Of a stretch of DNA of 64,000 bases, positions 16,805-25,109 are shown piece by piece. Numbering within the stretch: position 1 is the stretch's first letter; every line of letters begins with the position of its first letter. Source of the DNA: Kribbella pittospori. GTDB taxonomy: Bacteria; Actinomycetota; Actinomycetes; Propionibacteriales; Kribbellaceae. The stretch is from assembly GCF_004331465.1 (NCBI RefSeq), contig NZ_SJKB01000006.1:62001-126000 (forward strand). The letters run 5' to 3'. Both the position numbers and the translations under genes were made by a program. Under the pieces are notes generated by a model. That model made no database searches, was not told where the DNA came from, and saw only the letters and a program-made list of their open reading frames with translations.

Positions 16805-18040
16805 ATGTTCCGAGCCCTCCGCCCTGTGCTGATGCTGCTCGTGGTGGCGATCCCCGCGGTCGCCCTCCGGCTCACCGGCACACACCCCTCGGCCCTGCCG
16901 TCGATCTTCGTCTTCGGCCTCGCCGTGGTCGCCGCGTCGTTCGTGCTGGCCTGGGCGGCCGAGGCTGCGGAGGTGGACATCTCGGGCGGTCTGGCGATCG
17001 CCCTGCTGGCGGTCATCGCAGTGCTCCCGGAGTACGCCGTGGACCTGTACTTCGCGCACACCGCGGGCAGCAACCCGGACTACGTGCAGTTCGCCGCCGC
17101 CAACATGACAGGCTCGAACCGGCTGCTCCTCGGCCTCGGCTGGTCCAGTGTCGTCCTGCTCAGCCTGTACGTAGCCTCGCGGCGCAGCGGCCAGTCGATC
17201 AAGGCTCTGGTGCTCGAGTCCGGGTACCGCCGCGAGCTGGGCTTCCTGGCGATCGCCGGTGTCGTCGCCTTCGTCATCCCGGTGACCGGCGAGATCCACC
17301 TGGTGCTGGGCATCCTGCTGCTCGCGTTCTTCGCCTACTACCTGTACCGCGCCGCGATGTCGGAGCACGACGACGAGCCGGACCTGATCGGGCCGGCGGC
17401 AACGATCGGCGGGCTGCCGACGGTGCAGCGGCGGATCGCGGTGATCGGCATGTTCCTGGTCTCGGCCGGGGTGATCCTGGCCGCCGCGGAGCCGTTCGCG
17501 GACTCGCTGGTCGAGGGCGGCCACGCGCTCGGGATCGACCAGTTCCTGCTGGTCCAGTGGCTGGCTCCGCTGGCCTCGGAGGCACCGGAGTTCATCGTCG
17601 CGCTGCTGTTCGCCTGGCGCGGCAAGGGCGCGGCCGCACTGGGCCTGTTGATCTCGGCCAAGGTGAACCAGTGGACGCTGCTGATCGGCAGCCTCCCGAT
17701 CGCCTACGGCATCGGCGGTGGACCGATGGCGCTGCACCTGGACGGACGGCAGATCGAGGAGTTCCTGCTCACCGCGACGCAGACGCTGCTCGGGATCGCC
17801 GTCCTGCTCAGCCTCCGCTTCCCGCGCTGGGCGGCCTGGACGCTGCTCGGTCTGTTCGCGATCCAGTTCGCCGTACCGGGTCAGACCGGGCGGTATGTGA
17901 TCAGCGGGGTCTACCTGGTGCTCGCGATCGTGGCGGCCGTGCGCAACCGGCAGTACGTCATTGCAACCTTGACCTCGCCGTTCCGGAAGACGGACAAGCC
18001 CGCCGACGCGGAGCGCGCCGACGAGCTCGTCGAGGTCTGA
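16805..18040 (+). CDS. CaCA-superfamily cation exchanger
   Basis: 411-aa integral membrane protein with 10-11 hydrophobic helices in two halves. The two alpha-repeats are visible: LAVIAVLPEYAVDLYFAH followed by AANMTGSNRLLLG, and WLAPLASEAPEFIVALLFA followed by ISAKVNQWTLLIGS; each has the acidic residue expected for ion coordination (PEYAVD and SEAPEF). The family exchanges Ca2+ or other cations against Na+ or H+. Control by an ArsR protein with an alpha5-type site suggests a transition metal substrate, which would be unusual for this superfamily. Confidence 0.88.
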   Translation: MFRALRPVLMLLVVAIPAVALRLTGTHPSALPSIFVFGLAVVAASFVLAWAAEAAEVDISGGLAIALLAVIAVLPEYAVDLYFAHTAGSNPDYVQFAAANMTGSNRLLLGLGWSSVVLLSLYVASRRSGQSIKALVLESGYRRELGFLAIAGVVAFVIPVTGEIHLVLGILLLAFFAYYLYRAAMSEHDDEPDLIGPAATIGGLPTVQRRIAVIGMFLVSAGVILAAAEPFADSLVEGGHALGIDQFLLVQWLAPLASEAPEFIVALLFAWRGKGAAALGLLISAKVNQWTLLIGSLPIAYGIGGGPMALHLDGRQIEEFLLTATQTLLGIAVLLSLRFPRWAAWTLLGLFAIQFAVPGQTGRYVISGVYLVLAIVAAVRNRQYVIATLTSPFRKTDKPADAERADELVEV

Positions 18041-18043
18041 CGC

Positions 18044-18346
18044 TCAGCTGGCCTGCTGCTCATCGGCCTCGACCAGAGCGCCGCGGCGGCGTTCCTGGGG
18101 GCCGGGCTTGCCGCGGCGGCGGCCGGAGAGGAACTTCTCGCCGGCCGCGGTGCCGGTGAACTTGGTCCGGCGGGCCCACTCGCGGCATTCGTCGATCACC
18201 GGGCACGAGTTCAGGCAGACGGCCTGGGCCCGGCGCTGCTCCCAGTGCGTGGCGGACTCGTCGTACGCCGGGGCCTGGCCGACACACGCGGCCCGGGTCA
18301 TCCAGCGGTCGGCGGGGTCGGCGATCACCGTCAAGGTCGGCCTCAT
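18044..18346 (-). CDS. Divergent WhiB-family protein with CxxxC motif
   Basis: 100 aa from ATG 18346, chosen because AGGAGG sits 5 bases upstream. WhiB organisation: first Cys in MTRAACVG, then CLNSCPVIDECREWA. The central pair is CxxxC, not the usual CxxC, followed by x5-C. The usual G(V/I)WGG turn is absent (FTGTAAGEKF in that region), and the tail is rich in Arg/Lys (GRRRGKPGPQERRRG). The four Cys could still hold an iron-sulfur cluster, but geometry and sigma-factor binding may differ. Converges with the exchanger gene 3 bp away. Confidence 0.82.
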   Translation of the reverse strand: MRPTLTVIADPADRWMTRAACVGQAPAYDESATHWEQRRAQAVCLNSCPVIDECREWARRTKFTGTAAGEKFLSGRRRGKPGPQERRRGALVEADEQQAS

Positions 18347-18494
18347 GGGCCCTCCTGGTCCCTCATCGATCGGGCGGATCGACCCGCGGGGGTTTCCCGC
18401 GGTAGGACCAGAGTGCGCCCGGCTCGTTGCCCCGCTGCGACGCTCGTGTTTCAGCCGTGCAACGCGACTCGGCACATCCGTGCCGTTGGCACCG

Positions 18495-19001
18495 TCAGGG
18501 CCGGACCATCCGGATCTCCATCAGGCCGAAGAACGGATCGTGCTTGCGGGTGCCATCCTCGACGAAGTTGTTGCGCTGGTAGAACGACCGGGCCCGCCGG
18601 TTGTCCTCGAACACCCACAGGCTGGCCGGATCCTTGCCGATGGCAAGCTCCAGCAGCCGGGCGCCGAGCCCGGTCCCCCACCACTTCTGACGGGTGTAGA
18701 TCGCCTGCAGCTCGAGCGGGGTCGGGGCGTCGTCGTCCCGGCTGGGGCCTCCGGACGCGAAGCCGACCACCCGGTCCTCGACCGGGGCCGCGGGGTCCGG
18801 GTTCAGCGCGATCCACCGCTCCCATCCGTTCTTGGCGGCCGTCGTCCAGCGGTCGATCCGCCGGTCGATGTCGCTGGTCCGTTCGAGCAGCTGGTCGGCC
18901 GGGACCAGGTCGGCGTACGCCTCCCGCCAGCAGAGCAGGTGACACCAGGCCGCGGCCTCGGAGTCTTCGACGGTCGCCTGGCGGATGATCGGTTCGTTCA
19001 C
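18495..19001 (-). CDS. GNAT-family N-acetyltransferase
   Basis: 168 aa from GTG 19001, one base after the stop of the upstream MDR gene, so the two are coupled. The acetyl-CoA binding region is seen as YTRQKWWGTGLGARLLELAI (motif A, Q/R-x-x-G-x-G/A) and FYQRNNFVEDGTRK near the C-terminus. The acceptor is unknown. An upstream in-frame extension to 19115 overlaps the MDR gene and is not conserved-looking. A short hairpin (CGGCAC/GTGCCG, 18470-18485) follows the stop. Confidence 0.87.
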   Translation of the reverse strand: MNEPIIRQATVEDSEAAAWCHLLCWREAYADLVPADQLLERTSDIDRRIDRWTTAAKNGWERWIALNPDPAAPVEDRVVGFASGGPSRDDDAPTPLELQAIYTRQKWWGTGLGARLLELAIGKDPASLWVFEDNRRARSFYQRNNFVEDGTRKHDPFFGLMEIRMVRP

Positions 19002-19002
19002 G

Positions 19003-19971
19003 TCAGACAGTGAAGACGATCTTGCCGAAGACGTCACCTTCATTGAGTTTGGCGAAGCCCTTGCGGGCGTCGGCCAGCGGCAGGATCGAGTCGATGTGCG
19101 GCGAGATGCCGGCATTCGCCATGAACTGGAGCAACTCGGCCAGCTCGGTCCGGGTCCCCATCGTCGAGCCCTGGACCCTGAGCTGCAGGAAGAAGATCCG
19201 GTTCAGCTCGGCCGACTTCGGTGCCTGGCCGCTGGTCGCGCCGGAGATGACCATCGTGCCGCCCTGCTTGAGCGACTTCAGCGAGTGCGACCAGGTCGCC
19301 TGCCCGACCGTCTCCATCACCGCGTCCACCCGCTCCGGCAGCCGCGCGCCGGACTCGAACGCGCCGTGCGCGCCGATCTCGAGCGCCTTCGTCCGCTTCC
19401 CCTCGTCCCGGCTGGTCGCCCAGACCCGGATCCCGGCCGCCCGCGCCAGCGTGATCAGTGCGGTCGCCACACCACCGCCGGCGCCCTGCACCAGCACGGT
19501 GTCGCCCGGCTTCAGGCCCGACTGGGTGAACAGCATCCGGTACGCCGTGAGCCACGCGGTCGGCAGGCACGCCGCCTGCTCGAAGCTCAGCCCGGCCGGC
19601 TTCGGTACGACGTTCCGAGCCGGTACGGCGACCTTCTCCGCCAGCGTGCCCTGGTAGCGCTCGCTCAGCAGCGACCGCTTCGGGTCGAGCGTCTCGTCGC
19701 CCTTCCACGCCGGGTCGGAGATGACCGCGTGCACGACCACCTCGTTGCCGTCCGGGTCGATCCCGGCCGCGTCGCAGCCGAGGATCATCGGGAGGTTCTG
19801 CTCGGCCAGCCCGACACCCTTGAGCGACCACAGGTCGTGGTGGTTGAGCGCGGTTGCCCGGACGTCGATCGTCACCCAGCCCTCGGGCACCGTCGGGTCG
19901 GGGCACTCCCCCACCTCCAGAGCGGCGATCGGGTCGTCGGCGTTGAACTTGGCGGCGTAGGCAGCAAGCAT
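19003..19971 (-). CDS. Zinc-binding/quinone-oxidoreductase-like MDR dehydrogenase
   Basis: 322 aa from ATG 19971. Medium-chain dehydrogenase fold: LNHHDLWSLKG near the N-terminus, GCDAAGI, and the nucleotide-binding VLVQGAGGGVATALITLA around 150. It lacks the structural-zinc cysteine cluster, fitting the quinone oxidoreductase branch. TAGGGT (19984-19979) lies 7 bases before the ATG, so a leaderless transcript is possible; that hexamer directly abuts palindromic repeat copy A. The start could alternatively use the AGGGTGG in the same place as a ribosome site. Confidence 0.88.
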   Translation of the reverse strand: MLAAYAAKFNADDPIAALEVGECPDPTVPEGWVTIDVRATALNHHDLWSLKGVGLAEQNLPMILGCDAAGIDPDGNEVVVHAVISDPAWKGDETLDPKRSLLSERYQGTLAEKVAVPARNVVPKPAGLSFEQAACLPTAWLTAYRMLFTQSGLKPGDTVLVQGAGGGVATALITLARAAGIRVWATSRDEGKRTKALEIGAHGAFESGARLPERVDAVMETVGQATWSHSLKSLKQGGTMVISGATSGQAPKSAELNRIFFLQLRVQGSTMGTRTELAELLQFMANAGISPHIDSILPLADARKGFAKLNEGDVFGKIVFTV

Positions 19972-19983
19972 GCGTACCACCCT

Positions 19984-20147
19984 AGTGCCCTGCGGCGGCT
20001 GTCGTCTGAGCGATTGCGGTGTCCAGGTGCGTGCATCGGGGTGCTTGAGAGGCGTCCTCGATGCGGAGCATCGTGGATGTCGCTCAAGTGCCGCGAGGTG
20101 CGTGCCTGGGCGACGCAAGCGCCAGAGGACAGCCGCCGCAGGGCACT
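19984..20147. repeat. Palindromic dispersed repeat, copy A (164 bp)
   Basis: Terminal arms AGTGCCCTGCGGCGGCTGTC (19984-20003) and its exact reverse complement (20128-20147) are 20 bp and perfect, and pairing continues inward imperfectly for about 28 more bases. The centre contains the small hairpin CGATGC-GGA-GCATCG (20059-20073). The core is shared with copies at 49299 and 63126, but the outer arms differ in sequence. It fills the junction between the MerR stop (11 bp away) and the MDR start (12 bp away). No target duplication flanks it. Confidence 0.8.
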
Positions 20148-20157
20148 CGTCAGTGGT

Positions 20158-20523
20158 TCAGTCGGCGTCAGTTACCGAATTCACGACTGGGGCGGAGAGG
20201 ACGCCGTCGAGCAGGCGGCGGGATTCCTCGAGGGCGGTGATCGAGGCGGTGATCCGGTCGCGCTCCTGGTGCAACTGGTCGATGAGCACCTCGCACCTCG
20301 GCTCCAGCTTCGCCGTGACACACGGCAGCACCTGCGAGATCGTCGCCGTCGACAGCCCGGCCGCGAGCAAGGTCCGGATCCTGGCCACCACGTCGACGTC
20401 GCTCTCGGCGTACTCCCGATACCCACTCGGCAGGCGCTGCGGCGTCAGCAGCCCCTGGTCCTCGTAGTACCGGAGCAACCGCTCGCTGACCCCGGTCCGC
20501 GCCACCATCTCGCCCATCCGCAC
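20158..20523 (-). CDS. MerR-family transcriptional regulator
   Basis: 121 aa. MRMGEMVARTGVSERLLRYYEDQGLLTPQRLPSGYREY is the typical MerR winged helix, followed by the dimerisation helix (LHQERDRITASITALEESRRLL). A single Cys (VLPCVTAKLEPRCEVL contains two) could take part in sensing but no CxxC-type metal loop is seen, so the inducer is unknown. It is divergent from the secreted-protein gene, with 103 bp between, and lies upstream of the MDR gene across repeat copy A, making the reductase a possible target. Confidence 0.9.
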   Translation of the reverse strand: MRMGEMVARTGVSERLLRYYEDQGLLTPQRLPSGYREYAESDVDVVARIRTLLAAGLSTATISQVLPCVTAKLEPRCEVLIDQLHQERDRITASITALEESRRLLDGVLSAPVVNSVTDAD

Positions 20524-20626
20524 CGCGTCGCCACCTCCACGACTCGACTCTCACATGCGTGTCGGAGTTTAACCTGCCCCCGGATCGGCAATAAGGGCCA
20601 TGACCGTAATCCCCTGAGGAGAACCG

Positions 20627-21961
20627 ATGCTACGCGCACTGATGGTCGCAGGCCTGACCGCTGTCTTGCTGACCGGACAGACCACGGCCGCCCCCGCTGC
20701 ACCGACCGCACAGGTCACCGGCGCCTACCTGCAGATCACCGCCGACGGCGTTGCCACCGACCCGGGCTTCGAGGGCGCGTCGCATGCCCACGCGGCGCTG
20801 GCGGCGATGTACGACGTCACCGGCGACCCGCACCAGCGCCAGGCCGCCGACGAGCTACTCAACTACATCCTGGGGCGGAAGCCGGGCCAGATGAGCACGG
20901 ACCTGGCCCTGCAGTTCCTGCGAAGCCCTTATCTCCAGAGCGATCCGCGATTGGGCGCCAACCTGGAGACCTTCATGACCGCGCTCCTGGACCTGTACGC
21001 CAGTCAGCCCGACAAGGTGCTGCGTACCGGCGACATCCGCACGCTGACAGGACGCGCTGAGCTGCTGGTCGACTACGCCGGGTACCTCGAGCACCGGCAC
21101 GGCGATCTGGCACGGATCCAGTCCGCCGACGCCGCGGCCCGCGGGATGCTGGACCGCGTCGCGGCGCTGCAGTACACCAGCGAAGAGGCCGTCTCGTCGT
21201 TCCACAACGACCGGTACGTCGGTGCCTTCCCGCACTTCGTCGCCGGAGACGACGGCAACATGGGCACCTGGGACGTCGAGCACTGGGCGCCGTCGATGCT
21301 GTCACTGGACCAGTACGCCGCGGTCCGCGCACTCGCCACCGGCTACGGCCGGTTCCACACCGCGACGTACAACGACGCCGCCGCGTCCGGGACCCGGCAT
21401 CTGCTCGGCACGACGCAGATCGACCCGGACCTGATCTACGCCGGCGCTCCCGCGGGCTTCCCGCTGGACGGCGCGAAGTACGTGATCGGTGAGGAGACCG
21501 GCGAGCAGCCGTACCTGATCACCTACGGCTGGTCCCCGAACGCGATCGCCCAGCTGGGTACGGCGCTGAAGGCGGTCCGGGACAACCGGGTCAAGGTGCC
21601 GGACTCGGCTGCCTGGCTGGCGTCGTACTGGCGTGGCACTCCCCCGCGCAGCGTGCTCGCGCCGGGACAGTTCTGGCACGGGCTGGACGCGAAGATCGAG
21701 TACACGCACCGGTTCATCGAGGCGACCCAGCTCGCGGTCCCCGCCGACTTCCCCTGGCTCGACCTGGACCGCACCACGTTCCCGGGCACAGGTGACGACG
21801 ACATCCGCCGCGGCGGCTGGTACGACGGCTCCGGCCGCGGCACCATGTCCGCGGTCTACTCCCGCCTGGCCATGACCGGCTACGTCCAGTCCGGCGGCCA
21901 CAACATCCCCATGCTCAACCAAGCCGCCCACTGGTGGGAGCGAATGATCGTCCGTAGCTGA
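20627..21961 (+). CDS. Secreted protein of unknown function
   Basis: 444 aa from ATG 20627 with GAGGAG before it. Residues 1-28 form a Sec signal peptide (hydrophobic core LMVAGLTAVLLT, cleavage after an AxA such as AAPA). The mature part is rich in Ala, Asp, Trp and Tyr with helical segments and stretches such as WDVEHWAPSMLSLDQYAAV and ITYGWSPNAIAQLG, suggestive of an alpha/alpha-barrel, but I recognise no catalytic signature. It is transcribed away from a MerR regulator and followed by a strong hairpin shared with malic enzyme. Confidence 0.82.
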   Translation: MLRALMVAGLTAVLLTGQTTAAPAAPTAQVTGAYLQITADGVATDPGFEGASHAHAALAAMYDVTGDPHQRQAADELLNYILGRKPGQMSTDLALQFLRSPYLQSDPRLGANLETFMTALLDLYASQPDKVLRTGDIRTLTGRAELLVDYAGYLEHRHGDLARIQSADAAARGMLDRVAALQYTSEEAVSSFHNDRYVGAFPHFVAGDDGNMGTWDVEHWAPSMLSLDQYAAVRALATGYGRFHTATYNDAAASGTRHLLGTTQIDPDLIYAGAPAGFPLDGAKYVIGEETGEQPYLITYGWSPNAIAQLGTALKAVRDNRVKVPDSAAWLASYWRGTPPRSVLAPGQFWHGLDAKIEYTHRFIEATQLAVPADFPWLDLDRTTFPGTGDDDIRRGGWYDGSGRGTMSAVYSRLAMTGYVQSGGHNIPMLNQAAHWWERMIVRS

Positions 21962-21971
21962 TAGCGGGTTA

Positions 21972-22010
21972 TGTCACCGCTGGCGCGAAACTATCCCGCC
22001 AGCGGTGACA
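21972..22010. terminator. Bidirectional hairpin between the secreted protein and malic enzyme
   Basis: TGTCACCGCTGGCG (21972-21985) and CGCCAGCGGTGACA (21997-22010) form a perfect 14-bp stem with an 11-base loop between two convergent genes. There is no U-tract, as is usual for high-GC actinobacteria. Confidence 0.75.
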
Positions 22011-22028
22011 CAAGCCGACAGCGACCGT

Positions 22029-23225
22029 TCAGGCGCGGGCGACTCCGTCGGTTTCGGCCGCGGCTGCCACTGCGCCGGCGACGGCTGGGGCGACTCGGGG
22101 GTCGAACGGGGACGGGATGATGTAGTCGGGGCGGAGGTCGTCGGCGGAGATGAGGCCGGCCAGGGCCTCCGCCGCGGCTAGCTTCATGCCCTCGGTGATG
22201 CGGGACGCGTTGGCGTCGAAGGCACCGCGGAAGATGCCGGGGAACGCGAGCACGTTGTTGATCTGGTTCGGGAAATCCGAGCGGCCGGTCGCGACCACGG
22301 CGGCGTGCCGGTGCGCGATGTCCGGGTGCACCTCGGGGTTCGGGTTCGCGAGCGCGAAGATCATCGACCCCGGCGCCATCCGGGCGATCGCTTCCTCAGG
22401 CACCGTCCCGCCGGACACACCGAGGAACACGTCGGCACCGTCGAGCGCGTCCACCAGGCGACCGGAAAGCCCACCGGTGTTGGTGTCCCGGGCCAGCGAC
22501 AACTTCACCGGGTTCAGGTCGGCGCGGTCCTCGTGCAGCACACCCTTGCTGTCGACCACCGCCAGGTCGCCAACCCCTGCCTGCAAAAGGATTCGCGCAC
22601 ACGCGACCCCGGCCGCACCCGCACCGGAGATGACCACGCGGATGTCGCTGATCGACTTGTCCGTGACCCGGAGCGCGTTCCGCAGTGCAGCCAGTACGAC
22701 GACCGCCGTACCGTGCTGGTCGTCGTGGAAGACCGGGATGTCCAGGCGCTCCTTCAGCCGGCGCTCGATCTCGAAGCACCGCGGCGCTGAGATGTCCTCC
22801 AGGTTGATGCCGCCGAACGTCGGAGCCAGCCGGACCACTGTCTCGACGAACTCGTCCACGTCGGTGCAGTCGAGCGCGATCGGCACCGAGTCGACGCCGC
22901 CGAACTCCTTGAACAGCAGGGCTTTGCCCTCCATCACCGGCAGCGAGGCGGCCGGCCCGATGTCACCGAGTCCGAGTACGGCGGTGCCGTCGGTGACGAC
23001 CGCGACCACGTTGGACTTCCAGGTGTAGCGCCGTACCAGCGCGGGGTTCTCGGCGATCGCGGTGCAGACGCGAGCGACGCCCGGGGTGTAGGCCTTGGAC
23101 AGGTCCGCGGCGTCGCGGACGGGCACGGACGAGGTGACCTCGATCTTGCCACCGCGATGCAGTTCGAAGACGGCATCACCGGCGTACGGGTCGGAAACCT
23201 CTGGTGAGCATGGCTGGGCGACCAT
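22029..23225 (-). CDS. Malic enzyme (NAD(P)-dependent)
   Basis: 398 aa from ATG 23225, preceded by AAAGGG. The frame is open further upstream but runs into the opposite-strand binding-protein gene. Short bacterial malic enzyme: SKAYTPGVA (substrate Tyr and Pro), FGGINLEDI (metal-binding Glu/Asp), FHDDQHGTA and the Rossmann motif VISGAGAAGVACARIL. It decarboxylates malate to pyruvate, linking the TCA cycle to gluconeogenesis and NADPH. Cofactor preference cannot be read. It is divergent from the first amino-acid importer operon. Confidence 0.95.
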   Translation of the reverse strand: MVAQPCSPEVSDPYAGDAVFELHRGGKIEVTSSVPVRDAADLSKAYTPGVARVCTAIAENPALVRRYTWKSNVVAVVTDGTAVLGLGDIGPAASLPVMEGKALLFKEFGGVDSVPIALDCTDVDEFVETVVRLAPTFGGINLEDISAPRCFEIERRLKERLDIPVFHDDQHGTAVVVLAALRNALRVTDKSISDIRVVISGAGAAGVACARILLQAGVGDLAVVDSKGVLHEDRADLNPVKLSLARDTNTGGLSGRLVDALDGADVFLGVSGGTVPEEAIARMAPGSMIFALANPNPEVHPDIAHRHAAVVATGRSDFPNQINNVLAFPGIFRGAFDANASRITEGMKLAAAEALAGLISADDLRPDYIIPSPFDPRVAPAVAGAVAAAAETDGVARA

Positions 23226-23385
23226 CAGAGCCCTTTCGCAAACATGGGTGGAAGTGTTCGACAACAGGGGATCGCCCGTGCGCACGAGTAAACCACACGG
23301 CCTACTGGTCTGCTGTGAGGGGTCCCACAATCCGGTGACGATCCAGTCTCGCTCCGAGACGAACCCCAGGCGCCGGACTGCCTGT

Positions 23386-23400
23386 TGTGTCAGGATGCGG
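23386..23400 (+). promoter_or_regulatory. Shared motif upstream of ABC importer 1
   Basis: TGTGTCAGGATGCGG lies 31 bp before the binding-protein ATG. The same 15-mer with one change occurs before importer 2 (26007). CAGGAT would fit a -10 element, so this could be a common promoter or operator half. Confidence 0.45.
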
Positions 23401-23430
23401 TTTCCCCCACCATGTCGAGGAGAATTCGCG

Positions 23431-24276
23431 ATGAACATCGTCTCCACCCTCCGCAGGAGCCGCCTGACGGCCGCCACCACCACGGTCGCCGTCCTCGCGC
23501 TCGCGCTCGCCGCCTGTGGCAGCGACGACTCGGGCGCCGGTGGATCCGAGGACAAGGCGAAGGCGGCCGGCATCACGCTGGTCAAGCCGGGCAAGTTCAC
23601 TGTCTGCACCCACCTGCCGTACAAGCCCTTCCAGTACAAGGACGGCAACAAGGTCGTCGGCTTCGACGTCGACCTGCTCGACCTGGTCGCCCAGGATCTC
23701 GGCCTGGAGCAGGAAGTGGTGAACATCGAGTGGGCGCAGGTCACCTCGGGCGCCGCGTTCAAGGCCAAGAAGTGCGACATGGGCATGGGCGCGATGACGA
23801 TCACGCCGGAGCGGCAGGCCGCGATCAGCATCACCGACCCGTACATGGACGCCACCCAGGTGCTGATGGCCAAGAAGGACTCCGGCATCAAGGGCCTGGA
23901 GGACCTGCGCGGCAAGATCCTCGGCTCCCAGGCCGACACCACCGGCCACAAGTACGCCGACGAGAACAAGGACAAGTACGGCTACAAGGTGATCCCGTTC
24001 CCGGACTCGGCGCTGCAGGAGAACAACGTGAAGTCCGGCCGGGTCGCCGCCGCCATCAACGACAACGGCTTGCTGTACGACTTCATCAAGGACAACCCGG
24101 ACATGGCCGTCGTGGCCGAGTTCGACACCGGTGAGCACTACGGCTTCGCCGCCCTCAAGGACGGCAGCGGGCCGAAGCTGGTCGAGAAGTTCAACAGCCT
24201 GCTGACCACGGCGAAGTCGGACGGCAAGTACAACGAGATCTACAAGAAGTGGTTCGGGGTCGAGCCGAAGAAGTGA
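23431..24276 (+). CDS. Polar amino-acid ABC importer 1, substrate-binding lipoprotein
   Basis: 281 aa from ATG 23431 (GAGGAG at -12). Lipoprotein signal with lipobox LAAC at about residues 26-29. The mature part is a periplasmic-type binding fold of the SBP_bac_3 class: YKPFQYKDGNKVVGFDVDLLD, MTITPERQAAISITDPY and DSALQENNVKSGRVAAAINDN. The Arg in TPERQ would hold the alpha-carboxylate of an amino acid. Captures a polar amino acid outside the cell. First gene of a three-gene operon. Confidence 0.92.
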   Translation: MNIVSTLRRSRLTAATTTVAVLALALAACGSDDSGAGGSEDKAKAAGITLVKPGKFTVCTHLPYKPFQYKDGNKVVGFDVDLLDLVAQDLGLEQEVVNIEWAQVTSGAAFKAKKCDMGMGAMTITPERQAAISITDPYMDATQVLMAKKDSGIKGLEDLRGKILGSQADTTGHKYADENKDKYGYKVIPFPDSALQENNVKSGRVAAAINDNGLLYDFIKDNPDMAVVAEFDTGEHYGFAALKDGSGPKLVEKFNSLLTTAKSDGKYNEIYKKWFGVEPKK

Positions 24277-25109
24277 GCCGACAGGACATGACCGCTGCCA
24301 CCGAAACCGTTGAGCGGAAGGGGTTGAGCCCGCGGCAACGGGCTCGCCGCTCCCGCGGGATCCAGTACGCCGTCCTCGTCGTTCTCGTCCTGATCGCCGC
24401 GGTCAGCGCGGACTGGGGCCAAATCGTCAGCGTCTTCTTCAAGCCGCAGTTCATCAAGGAAGCCTTCCAGAACGGGCTTCTCACCGCGCTGGTCAAGACG
24501 CTGGAGTACACCGCCGGCGCGTTCGTGATCGGTCTGGTCGGCGGCACCGTGCTGGCGCTGATGAAGCTCAGCCAGGTCGGCCCGTACCGGTGGATCGCAA
24601 CCGCCTACATCGAGTTCTTCCGCGGCCTGCCGGCGATCGTGGTGTTCATCGCGTTCAGCCTGCTGCCGCTGGCGTTCGAGGGCATGACGATTCCCTGGGA
24701 CCCGTACGGCGTGGTCTGGCTGGCGCTCGGGATCGTCGCGTCGGCGTACATGGCCGAGGTGATCCGGGCCGGTATCCAGGCGGTGCCGAAGGGACAGGTC
24801 GAGGCGGCCCGCTCGCTCGGGATGCCGGCCGGGCTGGCGACCCGCAAGATCGTGCTGCCACAGGCGTTCCGGATCGTGCTGCCGCCGTTGACCAACGACC
24901 TGATCCTCCTGGTCAAGGACTCGTCGCTGGTGTTCATGATCGGTGTCGCCGCGGACGGGTACGAGCTGACCGGCTTCGGCCGCGACCTGGCCAACACCGA
25001 GGCCAACCTGACGCCGCTCGTCACGGCCGGCTTCTGCTACCTGCTGATCACACTGCCGCTCGGCATCCTGGTCCGCCGGCTCGAAGCCAGGACGGAGAGG
25101 ACGCGCTGA
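24273..25109 (+). CDS. Polar amino-acid ABC importer 1, permease
   Basis: 278 aa from GTG 24273 overlapping the binding-protein stop (GTGA); ATG 24288 is an alternative. HisM/GlnP-type permease with five to six membrane helices, FFRGLPAIVVFIAF and the EAA loop EVIRAGIQAVPKGQVEAARSLGMPAG (coupling helix to the ATPase). Only one permease gene is present, so it probably forms a homodimer. Stop and the next start overlap (TGATG). Confidence 0.92.
   Translation: MSRQDMTAATETVERKGLSPRQRARRSRGIQYAVLVVLVLIAAVSADWGQIVSVFFKPQFIKEAFQNGLLTALVKTLEYTAGAFVIGLVGGTVLALMKLSQVGPYRWIATAYIEFFRGLPAIVVFIAFSLLPLAFEGMTIPWDPYGVVWLALGIVASAYMAEVIRAGIQAVPKGQVEAARSLGMPAGLATRKIVLPQAFRIVLPPLTNDLILLVKDSSLVFMIGVAADGYELTGFGRDLANTEANLTPLVTAGFCYLLITLPLGILVRRLEARTERTR

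Noticed and set aside
18421..18490. Possible fourth palindromic repeat before the GNAT stop
   Set aside because: It only contains short stems (CGTTGC/GCAACG and CGGCAC/GTGCCG) and lacks the family core.
23226..23975. N-terminal extension of the malic enzyme frame (250 codons)
   Set aside because: It is antisense to the binding-protein gene; the family start MVAQPCS with AAAGGG lies at 23225.
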